Part shown: positions 35,511 through 45,991 of the stretch, piece by piece
How positions within the stretch are numbered: position 1 is the stretch's first letter
Layout of the letters: every line of letters begins with the position of its first letter
Source: Lysobacterales bacterium
GTDB taxonomy: Bacteria; Pseudomonadota; Gammaproteobacteria; Xanthomonadales; Wenzhouxiangellaceae
Assembly (NCBI GenBank): GCA_002722315.1
Contig: PBLG01000006.1
Span: 40,908 to 92,298 of the forward strand
Length of the DNA: 51,391 nt
Direction: 5' to 3'
Program-made: the position numbers and the translations under genes
The notes under the pieces: generated by a model
What the model saw: only the letters and a program-made list of their open reading frames with translations
Told to the model about the DNA's origin: nothing
Databases searched by the model: none

Positions 35511-37292
35511 ATGTCCGGAACAACGAGAATTTCGACTGGAATTTCGATTGCGCTCATTCTGCTTCTTTGCAGCACGGACGCGATTTCCCAGACCGCGACC
35601 TACCAGCAGGAGATCGAACTGCGGCCCGGCTGGAATGCCGTTTACGTGCAGGTCGAGCCCGAGGACAACCAGCTGGCCACCGTGTTCGCCGACGTGCCAA
35701 TCGCCAGCGTCTGGCGCTGGATTCCGACCGGCACCGGCGCGCGCTTCATCGAGGATCCCGCCGAGGGGCTGGAAAACATCGAGGGCTGGTTCGCCTGGTT
35801 CCCGGAGCCGCGTCCGGAAGCGTTCCTGTCCAACCTGTTCCGGATCAACGCCAACACCGCTTACCTGGTGCGGGTAGAGGGCAACGAATCGCACCGGATC
35901 ACGCTGGACGGGCGGCCGGAATTCGTGCCGCTGGGCTGGCAGACGAACGCCTTCACGCTGACCGGATTGCCGGTCGCGCCCGTCAACCCGCCGACCTTCG
36001 GCGAATTCTTTGCCGCATCGCCGGCCCACCGCGACCAGCCGGTATATCAACTCGACGACAGCGGACGCTGGCAACCGGTCAACGCTGCGACCACGCCGAT
36101 CCGCTCGGGCGAGGCCTACTGGGTCTTCACCGAAGGCAACTCGGCATTTCAGGGCGCCATGGGCGTCGTGCTCGATCGCGGCGAATCGCTGGAGTTCGGC
36201 GCGGTGCTCGAGGAGTATCGCGTGGTGCTGCGCAACTTCACGGATCTTCCCGGCAGCTTCAGGATCCGACGTTTCGCCGCCGGCGGGCTGCCGCTGGCGT
36301 TCGAGTTCGAGGATCCGGAAACCGGTGATACCAGCTGGCCCAACCTGCCCGAATCGCTGACCCTTCCGGCCGATGCCGGCGCGGACGTGTTCGTGCAGCT
36401 GGGCGTGGTGCGGCGTAATTTTTCCGCCTCGCGAATGGAGCAGGTCCTCGAGATCACCGACGAATTCGGTGGCCGTATCCTGCTGCATGCCGGGGCCAAC
36501 AGCCTGCAGCCGCTGGCCGCCGGCACGATACAGGCCGGCGTGCAGTCGGATCGCGGCGCCGCGTCGGTCAGGATGGATGACCCGGCGGCCGCCGGTCCGC
36601 GTCCCGGGCTGTGGATCGGCAGTATCGAGATCGACGGCGTGAGTGAGGCGCAGTTTGCCGGCACCACCCCCGAGCCGGCTCGCCAGCCGTTCACCCAGCG
36701 CGTGCTCATGCACGTGGATGCGGGCGGACAGGTGCGCCTGCTCAAGGACGTGATCCAGATGTGGCAGGACGGCACCACCCGCCCCAGCGACGACGATCCC
36801 GCGTTCAACGAAACCGACGTGCCGGGCCGGTTCGTGCTGATCACCGATCCTTCGCTGATCGGCCTTTTCAGCGGTGCCACGGTGCGATCCGGCGAGCCGG
36901 TGGGTGTGCGTTTTTCCACCGTGTCCTACGATTTTCCGGGCAATTCGCAGTTGATGACCGGCGCTTTCCGCGGCGGGGAAGCCGTGGACGTGACGCTGGT
37001 AATCGAGCCCGAGATGCCGACCAACCCGTTCCTGCATCGCTTCCATCCCGACCACGACAACAAGGACGAGCGCTTCACCTCGTTTCGCCAGGAAGCCTTG
37101 CAGGTCACGCGCGAGATGCGCTTCGAGTTCGCCGTCGATCCGCCCGACGGGACGCCACCGCCGGGTTGGGGCGAGACGCTGATCGGGGGCGTGTTCACCG
37201 AGGCCGTCAGCGGCCTGCACAAGAACCCGATCTTCGCGTCCGGGAGCTTTCAGCTGCGGCGCGTGACGAACACGCCGGTACTGAATCAGTAG
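35511..37292 (+). CDS. 593-aa secreted protein of unknown function
   Basis: Three bases after the PPIase stop; GGAGG at 35496-35500 lies ten bases before the ATG. Signal peptide at about residues 1-26 (ends D-A-I-S-Q). The mature N-terminus begins E-L-R-P-G-W-N-A-V-Y-V-Q-V-E-P and continues as beta-rich domains with many conserved-looking W and G-E-A-Y-W-V motifs. The last third has N-P-F-L-H-R-F-H-P-D-H-D-N-K-D and ends with G-S-F-Q-L-R-R-V. No catalytic motif is seen; the His/Asp-rich block could bind metal. From memory, similar G-W-N-A-V-Y plus H-P-D-H-D-N proteins occur beside giant secreted proteins in other phyla, but I could not check this. Confidence 0.75.
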   Translation: MSGTTRISTGISIALILLLCSTDAISQTATYQQEIELRPGWNAVYVQVEPEDNQLATVFADVPIASVWRWIPTGTGARFIEDPAEGLENIEGWFAWFPEPRPEAFLSNLFRINANTAYLVRVEGNESHRITLDGRPEFVPLGWQTNAFTLTGLPVAPVNPPTFGEFFAASPAHRDQPVYQLDDSGRWQPVNAATTPIRSGEAYWVFTEGNSAFQGAMGVVLDRGESLEFGAVLEEYRVVLRNFTDLPGSFRIRRFAAGGLPLAFEFEDPETGDTSWPNLPESLTLPADAGADVFVQLGVVRRNFSASRMEQVLEITDEFGGRILLHAGANSLQPLAAGTIQAGVQSDRGAASVRMDDPAAAGPRPGLWIGSIEIDGVSEAQFAGTTPEPARQPFTQRVLMHVDAGGQVRLLKDVIQMWQDGTTRPSDDDPAFNETDVPGRFVLITDPSLIGLFSGATVRSGEPVGVRFSTVSYDFPGNSQLMTGAFRGGEAVDVTLVIEPEMPTNPFLHRFHPDHDNKDERFTSFRQEALQVTREMRFEFAVDPPDGTPPPGWGETLIGGVFTEAVSGLHKNPIFASGSFQLRRVTNTPVLNQ

Positions 37293-37307
37293 TCGAGGTC
37301 CAATTCC

Positions 37308-40300
37308 ATGTCGAGTCGTACCGAATTACCCGTTTTCTCCCGCGTCCTGGTGCTGCTTATGGTCGCAATGGCAGCGCCCGGCGCGCTGGCCGAATGGCCG
37401 GTCGGGCTGGGCGGGCCGAACGCCGATGAGACCACCGTCGTCAAGGTCGGCAAGACCGGCGACGTTTTCGTGGCCGGCCATTTCCGCGACACCATGGAAG
37501 TCGACGGCCGCACGCTGATCGGGCAGGGGCTGCAGGACATCTTCGTCGCCCGGGTCACCCAGAGCGGCACGCTGGTCTGGATCGAAAGCGCCGGCAGCGA
37601 GTTCGAGGACGTACTCGGCGGCATCGCGCTGGACGACGCCAACAACGTCTACCTGGTCGGCGAGTACCAGGAGACCGGGCTGTTCGGCGGTTCGAGCATC
37701 GAATCGGCCGGCGGATCCGACGGATTCATCGCCAAGATCGACGGCGTCGGCGAATGGCAGTGGGCCCGGACCCTGGGCGGGCTGGGCGACGACCGCGCCG
37801 CGGCCGTGGTCGCAGTAAAGGGCGACCCGACGCTGATCCCGCAGGTACCGGACTCGGTGATCGTCGCCGGCACCTACGACTGCGGCGCCAGTTTCGGCGT
37901 GCGCGGCGACCAGGTCGAGGTGCGGCTGCAGCAGACCGTGTGTCCGATCGATCGTGACGACCTGTTCCTGGCGCGCTTTTCGGCGGCCACCGGCGTGCCG
38001 ATCTGGGCCGCCGATCGTGGCGATGCGGCCACCGGCGCCGAAGACGTGAGTTCGATGGTGATCGATGATCGGAACCGGCTGGTGCTTTACGGCAAAGGCG
38101 TGATGGTGGCCAACCAGGAGCGGCTGGTCTTCGAAACCGTCATCGAGGACGATTTCAACGATGTCGACGTCGATCTTCCCGACCGTGAGATTCTCGCGCC
38201 CGAAGTCTCCGCCGTTTCCGACGGGGAACCGACTGGCTGGATTCGCGAACCCGCGCCCACCGAGGCCGAGCCCATTCCGTTCAGCAAGGTCTCGACCGAC
38301 CCGTCCAATCGCCTTGGACGCAGCCCGATGCTCGCGTTGCGCGGCCAGGCCAACGAGGTCCAGACGCCCGAGATCGACATGAGCAATACCGACTTCGCGC
38401 GGCTGTCGCTGAAAGTCTGGAACGGGGTCAACGACTACCCGGACCAGGACAATTCGGTCACCGACGTCGTGCGGGAAGAAAACGTAACCTGCGACGGCGT
38501 CAACAACGTCGATCGCTGCACCCGCGAGACGACGATCGAGACCGGCGACATCAAGCCCGGGAGGTTTTTCTCCGACAAGTCCGGGACAGGCCAGGGGTTC
38601 AGGGTCGAGTATCGGAATTCGGCCAGCCAGTGGATCGAGCTTCGCGCGATCAGCGGCAGTGGAACCAGCAGCGGCGAGTTAATCGACTTTACCGGAAGCA
38701 ACGCCATCGCGCTGACCGGGTCCACGGTGCTCAACGATCGCTTCAAGCTCAGGGTCCGCAAGCGTGGCGGCGGCGGCTCGGTGAATTTCGAGAACGAAAC
38801 CTGCACCACGGTGCGCTGGCTCAGCCTGGACGACGACAGCGTTCTTGCCGAGAATGAAGAGTGCGTCAACACCGGCCCGGTGCCCGACGTCTGGAACAAC
38901 TGGTGGCACGTCGACGATTTCAGGCTGGAGCGTCGCTTCGACTTTCCGACCGGCGATCGGGTCAACTACCTGCTTCAGGTCACCAATATCCTCGGCGCCG
39001 ATGCCCCGACCCTGGGTGCGCATACCGAGTTGCCGGATTCGCTGGACGTGCGCGCCGTCGAGGTCCAGCTCGATGCCGATCCGGCAGTAGAGCCGAACTT
39101 CGGACCGCGTGTCCTGCTGGCCGGCGATCTGACCGGGAGCGCCGGGCAGATCGGCGCTTGCACCTTCGGCGGCGATGGCGCATTCATCGCGCGGCTTCGC
39201 CTGGAGAACGGGTTTCCGTGCGAGATCTTCCGCGACGGGATCAGCGGCGGGGTGGTCGAGGGCCTGGCGTTCGACCGTTTCGCCCGGGTCTTCGTCGTCG
39301 GCACTTTCACCGACCGCATCGATTTCAATGCAACGCTGGGCCTGAACGGCCACGGCGGCGGCACCAGCGACGTGTTCGTCGCGCGGTACGACGACAACCT
39401 GGTGCCCGAGTGGGCCACCGGCGGCGGCGAGCTCAACGAGGATGCCAGCAATCCGTTCCTGGGCCGTCCTGCGCCCATCGGCGGACCCGACGACGACCGC
39501 GGGCTGGCGATCGCCAGCGACGGCGTTTCGCTGTTGTTCGTCGGCGGCGCATTCCGCGGGCTGGCCGATTTCGGCCCGGAGGATACGCTGACTTCGATCG
39601 GCGGCGAGGACGGTTTCCTGGTCACGCTGGGCGCCAGCGGCCTGTTTCCGGTCGACGCAAACTGGACCGTCGGCGTGCCGCTGGTGCCGCCGGACGGCGC
39701 ACGGGTGGACAACATCGGACTGCCGCCGGAAATCTTCGTCGCCGGGGCGCAGTTCAACGACGCCTTCAGCGAGGAGTTCTTCTCCTGGACCAAGGCCGAC
39801 GGCGAGGACGCCCGGCTGATCCCGCTGCAGCCCCTGAGCCAGGTCGAGATCAAGTGGAAACGCATCGGCGAACCGGTCGAGAGCGAAGCGCGCGTGAGCT
39901 CGGTGGGCGCTTCGGCCTGGCCCGAACTTCCGTGCAGCAGCCAGGTCACGAGTGCCTGCTTCCAGGTGCACGTCATCGGTGCCCCGGTCGAGACCAACCC
40001 GGCCGCCGGCCTGTTCACGACGGTCAAGCTGGTTCAGCCGCAGGCCGATTCCAGCGAGCCGGAGTTCTCGTCGGCCACCGGTCTGTTCACCACCGCGCGC
40101 GCCGGCAATGCCGCGCTGGTCTACGTGGAAGGCCCCAGCGCCGACCAGAACCAGTTCAATACCGTGGTCGAGGTTGTGCGATCGCTGCCGTTCGAGCAGG
40201 TGCCGGATTTCGTCGACGGCGTGGCGGTGGAAATCGGCAAGAAGATCGTCGAGCCGTTTCACAATGAGCCGAACCGGAACGGCTTCGTGGTCAATGCCAA

Positions 40301-43300
40301 AGCCTACTACGACGGTTTCGGCGCGGACGCGGCCTACAACCGTGCCAGCCGCACCGGGCAGATCATCCCGGTCAACCGCTACAGCCTGGCGCGTACCCAG
40401 GAGCAGGACCGCGACCTGGTGGTGGCCTGGTACCGCGCCAATCCCAAGGGTGTTTTCTGGCCGGCCCGCGCGGTTCGCTACGAGCCGTTCTGGCCGCTGG
40501 ACCCGGACCGCATCGTGATCGCCAGCGAGCAGGGCGGCGAGGTGCAGGGCCAGCAGCCACTGGACCCGGAAGAGTTTCCCTCGGCCCGGATTTATTTCCA
40601 GAACGATTTCGACCAGCCTGGCTACAACCCCAACGACGAGCACGCATTCATCGCACCCACCGCCACCAACAGCGGTTTCGACGCCGTGTTCGCGCTGCGC
40701 GCCGATTTCGGTTCGGGACTGGACAATGATCCGGCCGCGGCCTCGGACCCGTACACGCTGGTCAAGTACTTCGACGAGGCGGTCGACGAGTGGAAATTCC
40801 GGGTCTTCCGGGTCGATGCGATCGGCGCCGGGTTCACCGGCTTCAACATCGCCGGCACCGCCGGCACCACCATCAACCCGCCGTACCCGGTCTCGCTGCT
40901 GGGCAACTGCCTGGAGACCTCGATCGAGGGCCAGGCCGTCGACGGTCCCCCGCCGGCGCCGTTCTTCCAGGACTATACCGGCCAGCTTTGGGGCAAGTCC
41001 GACGGCACCGGCCGGGTGTTTTACCACTACGCCGGCACCACCGCGTTCTTTACCGATACCAACAACGACGACGTCAACGACTTCGAGTCCGGGGAGTGCA
41101 TCCCGTGGATGCCCGCGCTGCCTGAAAACGATGGTGGGTCGGCATCGGTACTGGACCCGATCCCGGTGGCCTACCAGCTCGACTGGCCCGAGCAGCGGCC
41201 GCTGCTGGTCACCGGCGAGACGCTGCTGACCCAGAAATTCCAGCTGCCCAACATCATCGACCAGGCCGGTGTGGAGGTCGTGTTCGACGAGTTGCAGGAC
41301 CGCGGCATCGATCCCGAGCCCAGCGACACGCTGGCGCAGCTGATCGATCCGCTGAACCCGCGCACGGTCTTCCTGCCCGGGCTGTCGCCCGATATCGGCG
41401 CCGAGCCGCAGACCGACGGTACTGTCGCGATCACCGGCTCGGCCGACGGCGTCATCAAGCTGCCGGTCTCGATCGCCGACCGGCTGCGCTTCGACCCGCT
41501 CAACGGCCGCCTGACGCTGACCGGCATCTTCGACGACAGCGGCGCCGGCGAGCCGTTCGTGTTGCTGAACGTCCTTTCAAAGCGCGACCGCGTCACGCTC
41601 AAGACACTCGACGGCGGCGACGGCAGCGAAGCCAGTGCATTCAACAACGACTGCTCTGCGCCCGGCTCGGGCTGCGACTGGGACACGGCGGTCGAGGCGC
41701 TGTTCCGGCTGTCGCGCAATCCGCAGCGCATCGAGCGGATCTGCACCAGTTCCGATCTCGATCCGGCCAGCGGCGAGCGGGTCTGCAACAACAGCCGTTC
41801 AGTGACCGAGGACGACGTGCTGATCGGACTGCAGGACGAAAGCGGCATCGGCATCCTGACCCCGTTCCGCGCGGTCGGGATCCGACCGGCGCTAACCGCC
41901 GGATTCGCCCAGGGCAGCGGCAAGCTGACTCTGGCGTTCAACAACGACCCCGCACTGGGCCCGTTGCCGGTGAGCCTGGAGATCATCGATGTGGGCTGCC
42001 AGATCCTGACCCCGCCGGGCGGCGCGCCGCGGGCGTATCCGCTGCACGGCCAGGTCAACGTGTTCGAGCCGCAGAACATCTTCGACGAGCAGCTCGTGCT
42101 GCGCCACAGCGGCGACTTCGGCGGCAATCCGGACGCGCTGGAATTCCAGTGGTTCTTCCGACCCGACACCGGCGGCGTACAGCCGCCGCCCCCGGACCCG
42201 GAAAACGGCATTCTCAACGGCTGGATCGAGGTGCCGCTGGACAACCCGCAGGGCGCGGTGGAGATCAGCATCCAGGGCGCCAACATCCGGACGCTTTCGG
42301 ACAACTGGTACCTGGCGCGCTATCGCGGCCTGCCCGGCTGCGACAACCAGACTCTCTGGAGCAGCTTCGCCGGCTCGCCCGGCGGCAATCCCCTGGATCA
42401 ACTGGCGCAGCTGGCCGAAGGCTGGATCAAGCGCGTGCTCGACCGGCTCAACCCGTTCGAGGCCCGGGTGCAGAACTTCGGCCAGGCCGCGACCAACAAC
42501 TTCGCCAGCATGCTGATTCAGCTCGGCGAGCGATTCGAGGGGCCGATCGCGCTCAACAACGACCCGGACAATCTGAACAATATCGGCCTGATCGAGGCCT
42601 ACACCACGGTCATGCGCCGCGCCATGCAGCTTTCGGTGGACGGCACGCCGCCGGTGGACTTCGGTCCGGCCAACAACGCCATCCTGTTGGTGGCTTCGCG
42701 CATCGTCGATTTCTATACCCTGCTGGGCAACGAGGCCTTTGCCGACGCGCAGGACCCGACCATCGGCATCACCACCGGCGACGGCAGCTTCTCGCTTGCG
42801 CCGAGTATCTTCAACTTCCAGAACCAGCTGGCCACGTTGCTGGAAGAAGAGCTGGTGCTGCTGCGCGGTCGCGACACATCCAACGGCCCGGTCACGGCCC
42901 GGCCGGTCTACAACCGGCTGTTCTGGAACTTCACCACCGGCGACGGGGAGGTGGCCTATTCGCAGAGCTACAACATCGACGACGTCAACAACGACGGCGT
43001 GCTCGACGAGTTCGACGCGCGCATCCAGTTCCCGCAGGGCCACGGCGACGCCTGGGGTCATTACCTGACCGGCATGCGAGTCTATTACGACCTGCTGCTG
43101 CATCCGTTCTTCTCCTGGGAGCCGCGGCCCGAAGCCGTGCAGGTCGCCGGCGTGCCGATCACCGTGGACTTTCTCGACGAACGCCAGTTCGCCGAGACCG
43201 CTGCGGCCAAGGCGCGCACCGGCGCAGAACTGGTCGACCTGACCTACCGCTCGCGCTATGTCGAAGATCCCGCCGGCCAGTGGCAGGGCTATACCGACAC

Positions 43301-45989
43301 CAATACCGAACGTGCCTGGGGCCTGTCCGAGTGGGGCAGGCGCGCCGGCATGGGCGCCTACTTCGACTGGTTGACGGTCAATGCCATCGTGCCGGTGCAG
43401 GAGACCGACGCGCTGGCCGAGGGCATACAGCGCATCGAGCGCGACACGCTGCGCGAGATCGGCGAGATCGCCTCGCATTCCAGCGCCATCCAGGCCCAGG
43501 TCGACAAGGCAGACGCCGGCCTGAACCCGCTTGGGTTGGCCACCGGCGTGGTGCCGTTTGATATCGATCCGTCGCAGCTCGACCGCTTCAACAAGACCCA
43601 GTTCGAGCAGGTCACCGATCGCGCCATGGGTGCACTGCAGAACGCGGTCAACGTCTGGGACTATGCCAACGAACTCAGCCGCCAGATGCGGCGCAACCAG
43701 AACACCGTCGACGACCTGCGGCGCGCCTCGATCGGCCAGGAGAACGATTTCAGCAACCAGCTGATCGAGATTTTCGGGTACCCGTATGCCGATGACATCG
43801 GCCCGGGCGGAAGCTACCCGGCCGGCTATATCGGTCCGGATACCAAAAACCACATGTTGGTCGACGTGCCCGAACTGGTCGGCACCGCGTTCGACTTCGA
43901 CTCGCCGATCGGAGCCGAATTCGATATCGGTCGCATCCAGCGTTTCACCGGTGTCTACGGCCCGTCGCCCAACGGCGTGAACTTCGACGGCCAGCAGCCC
44001 ACCGATGGCACTACAGGCCCCGTCAACTCGAGCGGTGTGCCTTGCTCGGAAGCGCCGTTCACCGACGGCTGCCCGCTCGGCGAGCCGTCGCTCAGCGGTG
44101 GCGAAGATCTGGAAGTCGAGTACGTCACAATCGAATCGCCCGATATCGGGCTGTGGTTCACCAAGCCGCCGGAGTGGACCGGCCAGCGGCGCGCGCCCGG
44201 GCGCTTGCAGCAGATCCTGCAGCAGATGCTGCAGGCGCGCATCGCGCTTCGTCAGAGCCAGCTCGAGTATGACAAGCTCAGGCTGGAGATCGAGGCCCAG
44301 ATCGATACCGTGCAGGCCACCTTCGACCTGGCCAAGGACAATATCCGCATCGCGAAGGACCAGCGCCGAACGCTGCAGGATTTGACCATAGCTACCGAGA
44401 CGATGCGCGCGGCTGCGTCCGCGGCACATCGCCTGGGCCAGGTTGTGGATGCATTTACCGGCAACATCAAGGACTGCATTCCAAAATCGATGATCTTCGG
44501 AATGTCGAACGGTGGCGACACCAATTTCATGGCGCGTTGCATGGCGGGTGATATCGGAATCACCATTGCCGGAATCACGAATTCGATCGGCGACAGTCTC
44601 GATATCAATGCCAATGCGATCGCCGCGTCCAAGGAGGATGTATCACAGGCCTCCGGCATCAAGACCTTGATCAACGACACCCGGCTGAACCTGTTCAACG
44701 CCAGCGGCGAGATCGACGCGCTGATTCGCCGCGAGCCGATTCTGCGCGCCGAGATCTTCGCCCGGGTCGAGGCGATCAAGCAGTTGATGGGCAACTATCG
44801 AGCCACCCTGGCCGAAGGGCAGCGCCTGATGCAGCGCCAGATTTCCTATCGTCGCCAGGGCGCGGCAGAGATCCAGGAATTCCGCTTCCAGGACATGGCG
44901 TTTCGGATCTTCAGAAACGAAGCGCTGCAGAAGTATCGCGCCGCGTTCGACCTGGCCGCGCGTTACGTCTACCTGGCCGCCGCCGCCTACGATTACGAGA
45001 CCAACCTGCTCGGTTCCGACGCACAGGCCGGCCAGCGCTTCCTGACCGACATCGTGCGCCAGCGCAATCTCGGTCAGATCATTTCCGGCGAGCCGATGCC
45101 CGGCACGCCGGGACTGGCCGATTCGATGGCCCAGCTCAAGCTGAACTTCGACGTGCTCAAGGGCCAGATGGGCTTCAACAACCCGCAGGTCGAGACCAAC
45201 CGCTTCTCGCTCAGGCGCGAGTTGTTCCGGATTCCGGAAGGGCCGGAGGGCGACGTGCTTTGGCGCGAGAAGCTGGCCGAGTCGCGCGTCGACGATTTGT
45301 GGGCGGTCCCGGAATTCCAGCAGTTCGCGCGCCCGTTCGCGCCGCGCTCGGCCGGGCCGCAGCCGGGGCTGGTCATCGAGTTCACCACCAACGTCACCTT
45401 CGGCATGAACTTCTTCGGCTGGGAACTGGGCGCCGGCGACAGTTCGTACGACTCCAGTCAGTTCGCCACGCGCATCCGCTCGGTGGGCACCTGGTTCAAG
45501 GACTATGCCGGCCTGCCGCTGGCCGAGACGCCGAGGATCTACATGTTTCCCACCGGCGCAGACGTGCTGCGCGCGCCTTCGGCCGACGATTTCTCGGTGC
45601 GCGACTGGCAGGTGGTCGACCAGGCCATCCCCATCCCGTTCCCGGTCGGCCAGACCGACCTGGAGCGCTTCGACTGGCTGCCGATCACCGACAACATGAG
45701 CGGCTCGCCGATCGAGATTCGGCGCTACCCTCGCTTCCCGGCGTTCCACTTCGCCGAGCCGTTCGACGACAGCCAGGTGATCGCCGACAGCCGGCTGGTG
45801 GGCCGCTCGGTGTGGAACCGCAACTGGATGATCGTGATTCCCGGCGGCACCTTCCTCAACGACGCCGATGTCGGGCTGGATACCTTCATCGACGGGGCGC
45901 TGGTGCCGGGATCGGCCACCGAGCGCGACGGGCAGGGCGTCGACGACATCCTGATCTTCTTCAAGACCTACGCGTACTCGGGGCGGTGA
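37308..45989 (+). CDS. Giant secreted SBBP-propeller protein with TcA-like helical C-terminus (2893 aa)
   Basis: GAGG at 37295-37298 is nine bases before the ATG. Signal peptide at residues 1-27 (ends G-A-L-A). SBBP-type propeller repeats (G-G-S-D-G-F-I-A-K-I-D, W-A-R-T-L-G-G-L-G-D-D-R) fill about 28-270 and 550-780; between them (275-545) lies a jelly-roll-like insert ending W-H-V-D-D-F-R-L-E. Unrecognised beta-rich sequence follows to about 2290. Residues 2298-2620 are strongly helical/coiled (L-R-L-E-I-E-A-Q-I-D), with F-D-L-A-A-R-Y-V-Y-L-A near 2545, then a beta segment F-A-T-R-I-R-S-V near 2718 and the end G-V-D-D-I-L-I-F-F-K. The order helices, F-D-L-A-like, R-I-R-S-V, end strand recalls the C-terminal part of Tc toxin TcA; homology is unproven. 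Part of the operon; 15 bases after the 593-aa gene. Confidence 0.85.
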   Translation: MSSRTELPVFSRVLVLLMVAMAAPGALAEWPVGLGGPNADETTVVKVGKTGDVFVAGHFRDTMEVDGRTLIGQGLQDIFVARVTQSGTLVWIESAGSEFEDVLGGIALDDANNVYLVGEYQETGLFGGSSIESAGGSDGFIAKIDGVGEWQWARTLGGLGDDRAAAVVAVKGDPTLIPQVPDSVIVAGTYDCGASFGVRGDQVEVRLQQTVCPIDRDDLFLARFSAATGVPIWAADRGDAATGAEDVSSMVIDDRNRLVLYGKGVMVANQERLVFETVIEDDFNDVDVDLPDREILAPEVSAVSDGEPTGWIREPAPTEAEPIPFSKVSTDPSNRLGRSPMLALRGQANEVQTPEIDMSNTDFARLSLKVWNGVNDYPDQDNSVTDVVREENVTCDGVNNVDRCTRETTIETGDIKPGRFFSDKSGTGQGFRVEYRNSASQWIELRAISGSGTSSGELIDFTGSNAIALTGSTVLNDRFKLRVRKRGGGGSVNFENETCTTVRWLSLDDDSVLAENEECVNTGPVPDVWNNWWHVDDFRLERRFDFPTGDRVNYLLQVTNILGADAPTLGAHTELPDSLDVRAVEVQLDADPAVEPNFGPRVLLAGDLTGSAGQIGACTFGGDGAFIARLRLENGFPCEIFRDGISGGVVEGLAFDRFARVFVVGTFTDRIDFNATLGLNGHGGGTSDVFVARYDDNLVPEWATGGGELNEDASNPFLGRPAPIGGPDDDRGLAIASDGVSLLFVGGAFRGLADFGPEDTLTSIGGEDGFLVTLGASGLFPVDANWTVGVPLVPPDGARVDNIGLPPEIFVAGAQFNDAFSEEFFSWTKADGEDARLIPLQPLSQVEIKWKRIGEPVESEARVSSVGASAWPELPCSSQVTSACFQVHVIGAPVETNPAAGLFTTVKLVQPQADSSEPEFSSATGLFTTARAGNAALVYVEGPSADQNQFNTVVEVVRSLPFEQVPDFVDGVAVEIGKKIVEPFHNEPNRNGFVVNAKAYYDGFGADAAYNRASRTGQIIPVNRYSLARTQEQDRDLVVAWYRANPKGVFWPARAVRYEPFWPLDPDRIVIASEQGGEVQGQQPLDPEEFPSARIYFQNDFDQPGYNPNDEHAFIAPTATNSGFDAVFALRADFGSGLDNDPAAASDPYTLVKYFDEAVDEWKFRVFRVDAIGAGFTGFNIAGTAGTTINPPYPVSLLGNCLETSIEGQAVDGPPPAPFFQDYTGQLWGKSDGTGRVFYHYAGTTAFFTDTNNDDVNDFESGECIPWMPALPENDGGSASVLDPIPVAYQLDWPEQRPLLVTGETLLTQKFQLPNIIDQAGVEVVFDELQDRGIDPEPSDTLAQLIDPLNPRTVFLPGLSPDIGAEPQTDGTVAITGSADGVIKLPVSIADRLRFDPLNGRLTLTGIFDDSGAGEPFVLLNVLSKRDRVTLKTLDGGDGSEASAFNNDCSAPGSGCDWDTAVEALFRLSRNPQRIERICTSSDLDPASGERVCNNSRSVTEDDVLIGLQDESGIGILTPFRAVGIRPALTAGFAQGSGKLTLAFNNDPALGPLPVSLEIIDVGCQILTPPGGAPRAYPLHGQVNVFEPQNIFDEQLVLRHSGDFGGNPDALEFQWFFRPDTGGVQPPPPDPENGILNGWIEVPLDNPQGAVEISIQGANIRTLSDNWYLARYRGLPGCDNQTLWSSFAGSPGGNPLDQLAQLAEGWIKRVLDRLNPFEARVQNFGQAATNNFASMLIQLGERFEGPIALNNDPDNLNNIGLIEAYTTVMRRAMQLSVDGTPPVDFGPANNAILLVASRIVDFYTLLGNEAFADAQDPTIGITTGDGSFSLAPSIFNFQNQLATLLEEELVLLRGRDTSNGPVTARPVYNRLFWNFTTGDGEVAYSQSYNIDDVNNDGVLDEFDARIQFPQGHGDAWGHYLTGMRVYYDLLLHPFFSWEPRPEAVQVAGVPITVDFLDERQFAETAAAKARTGAELVDLTYRSRYVEDPAGQWQGYTDTNTERAWGLSEWGRRAGMGAYFDWLTVNAIVPVQETDALAEGIQRIERDTLREIGEIASHSSAIQAQVDKADAGLNPLGLATGVVPFDIDPSQLDRFNKTQFEQVTDRAMGALQNAVNVWDYANELSRQMRRNQNTVDDLRRASIGQENDFSNQLIEIFGYPYADDIGPGGSYPAGYIGPDTKNHMLVDVPELVGTAFDFDSPIGAEFDIGRIQRFTGVYGPSPNGVNFDGQQPTDGTTGPVNSSGVPCSEAPFTDGCPLGEPSLSGGEDLEVEYVTIESPDIGLWFTKPPEWTGQRRAPGRLQQILQQMLQARIALRQSQLEYDKLRLEIEAQIDTVQATFDLAKDNIRIAKDQRRTLQDLTIATETMRAAASAAHRLGQVVDAFTGNIKDCIPKSMIFGMSNGGDTNFMARCMAGDIGITIAGITNSIGDSLDINANAIAASKEDVSQASGIKTLINDTRLNLFNASGEIDALIRREPILRAEIFARVEAIKQLMGNYRATLAEGQRLMQRQISYRRQGAAEIQEFRFQDMAFRIFRNEALQKYRAAFDLAARYVYLAAAAYDYETNLLGSDAQAGQRFLTDIVRQRNLGQIISGEPMPGTPGLADSMAQLKLNFDVLKGQMGFNNPQVETNRFSLRRELFRIPEGPEGDVLWREKLAESRVDDLWAVPEFQQFARPFAPRSAGPQPGLVIEFTTNVTFGMNFFGWELGAGDSSYDSSQFATRIRSVGTWFKDYAGLPLAETPRIYMFPTGADVLRAPSADDFSVRDWQVVDQAIPIPFPVGQTDLERFDWLPITDNMSGSPIEIRRYPRFPAFHFAEPFDDSQVIADSRLVGRSVWNRNWMIVIPGGTFLNDADVGLDTFIDGALVPGSATERDGQGVDDILIFFKTYAYSGR

Positions 45990-45991
45990 CC

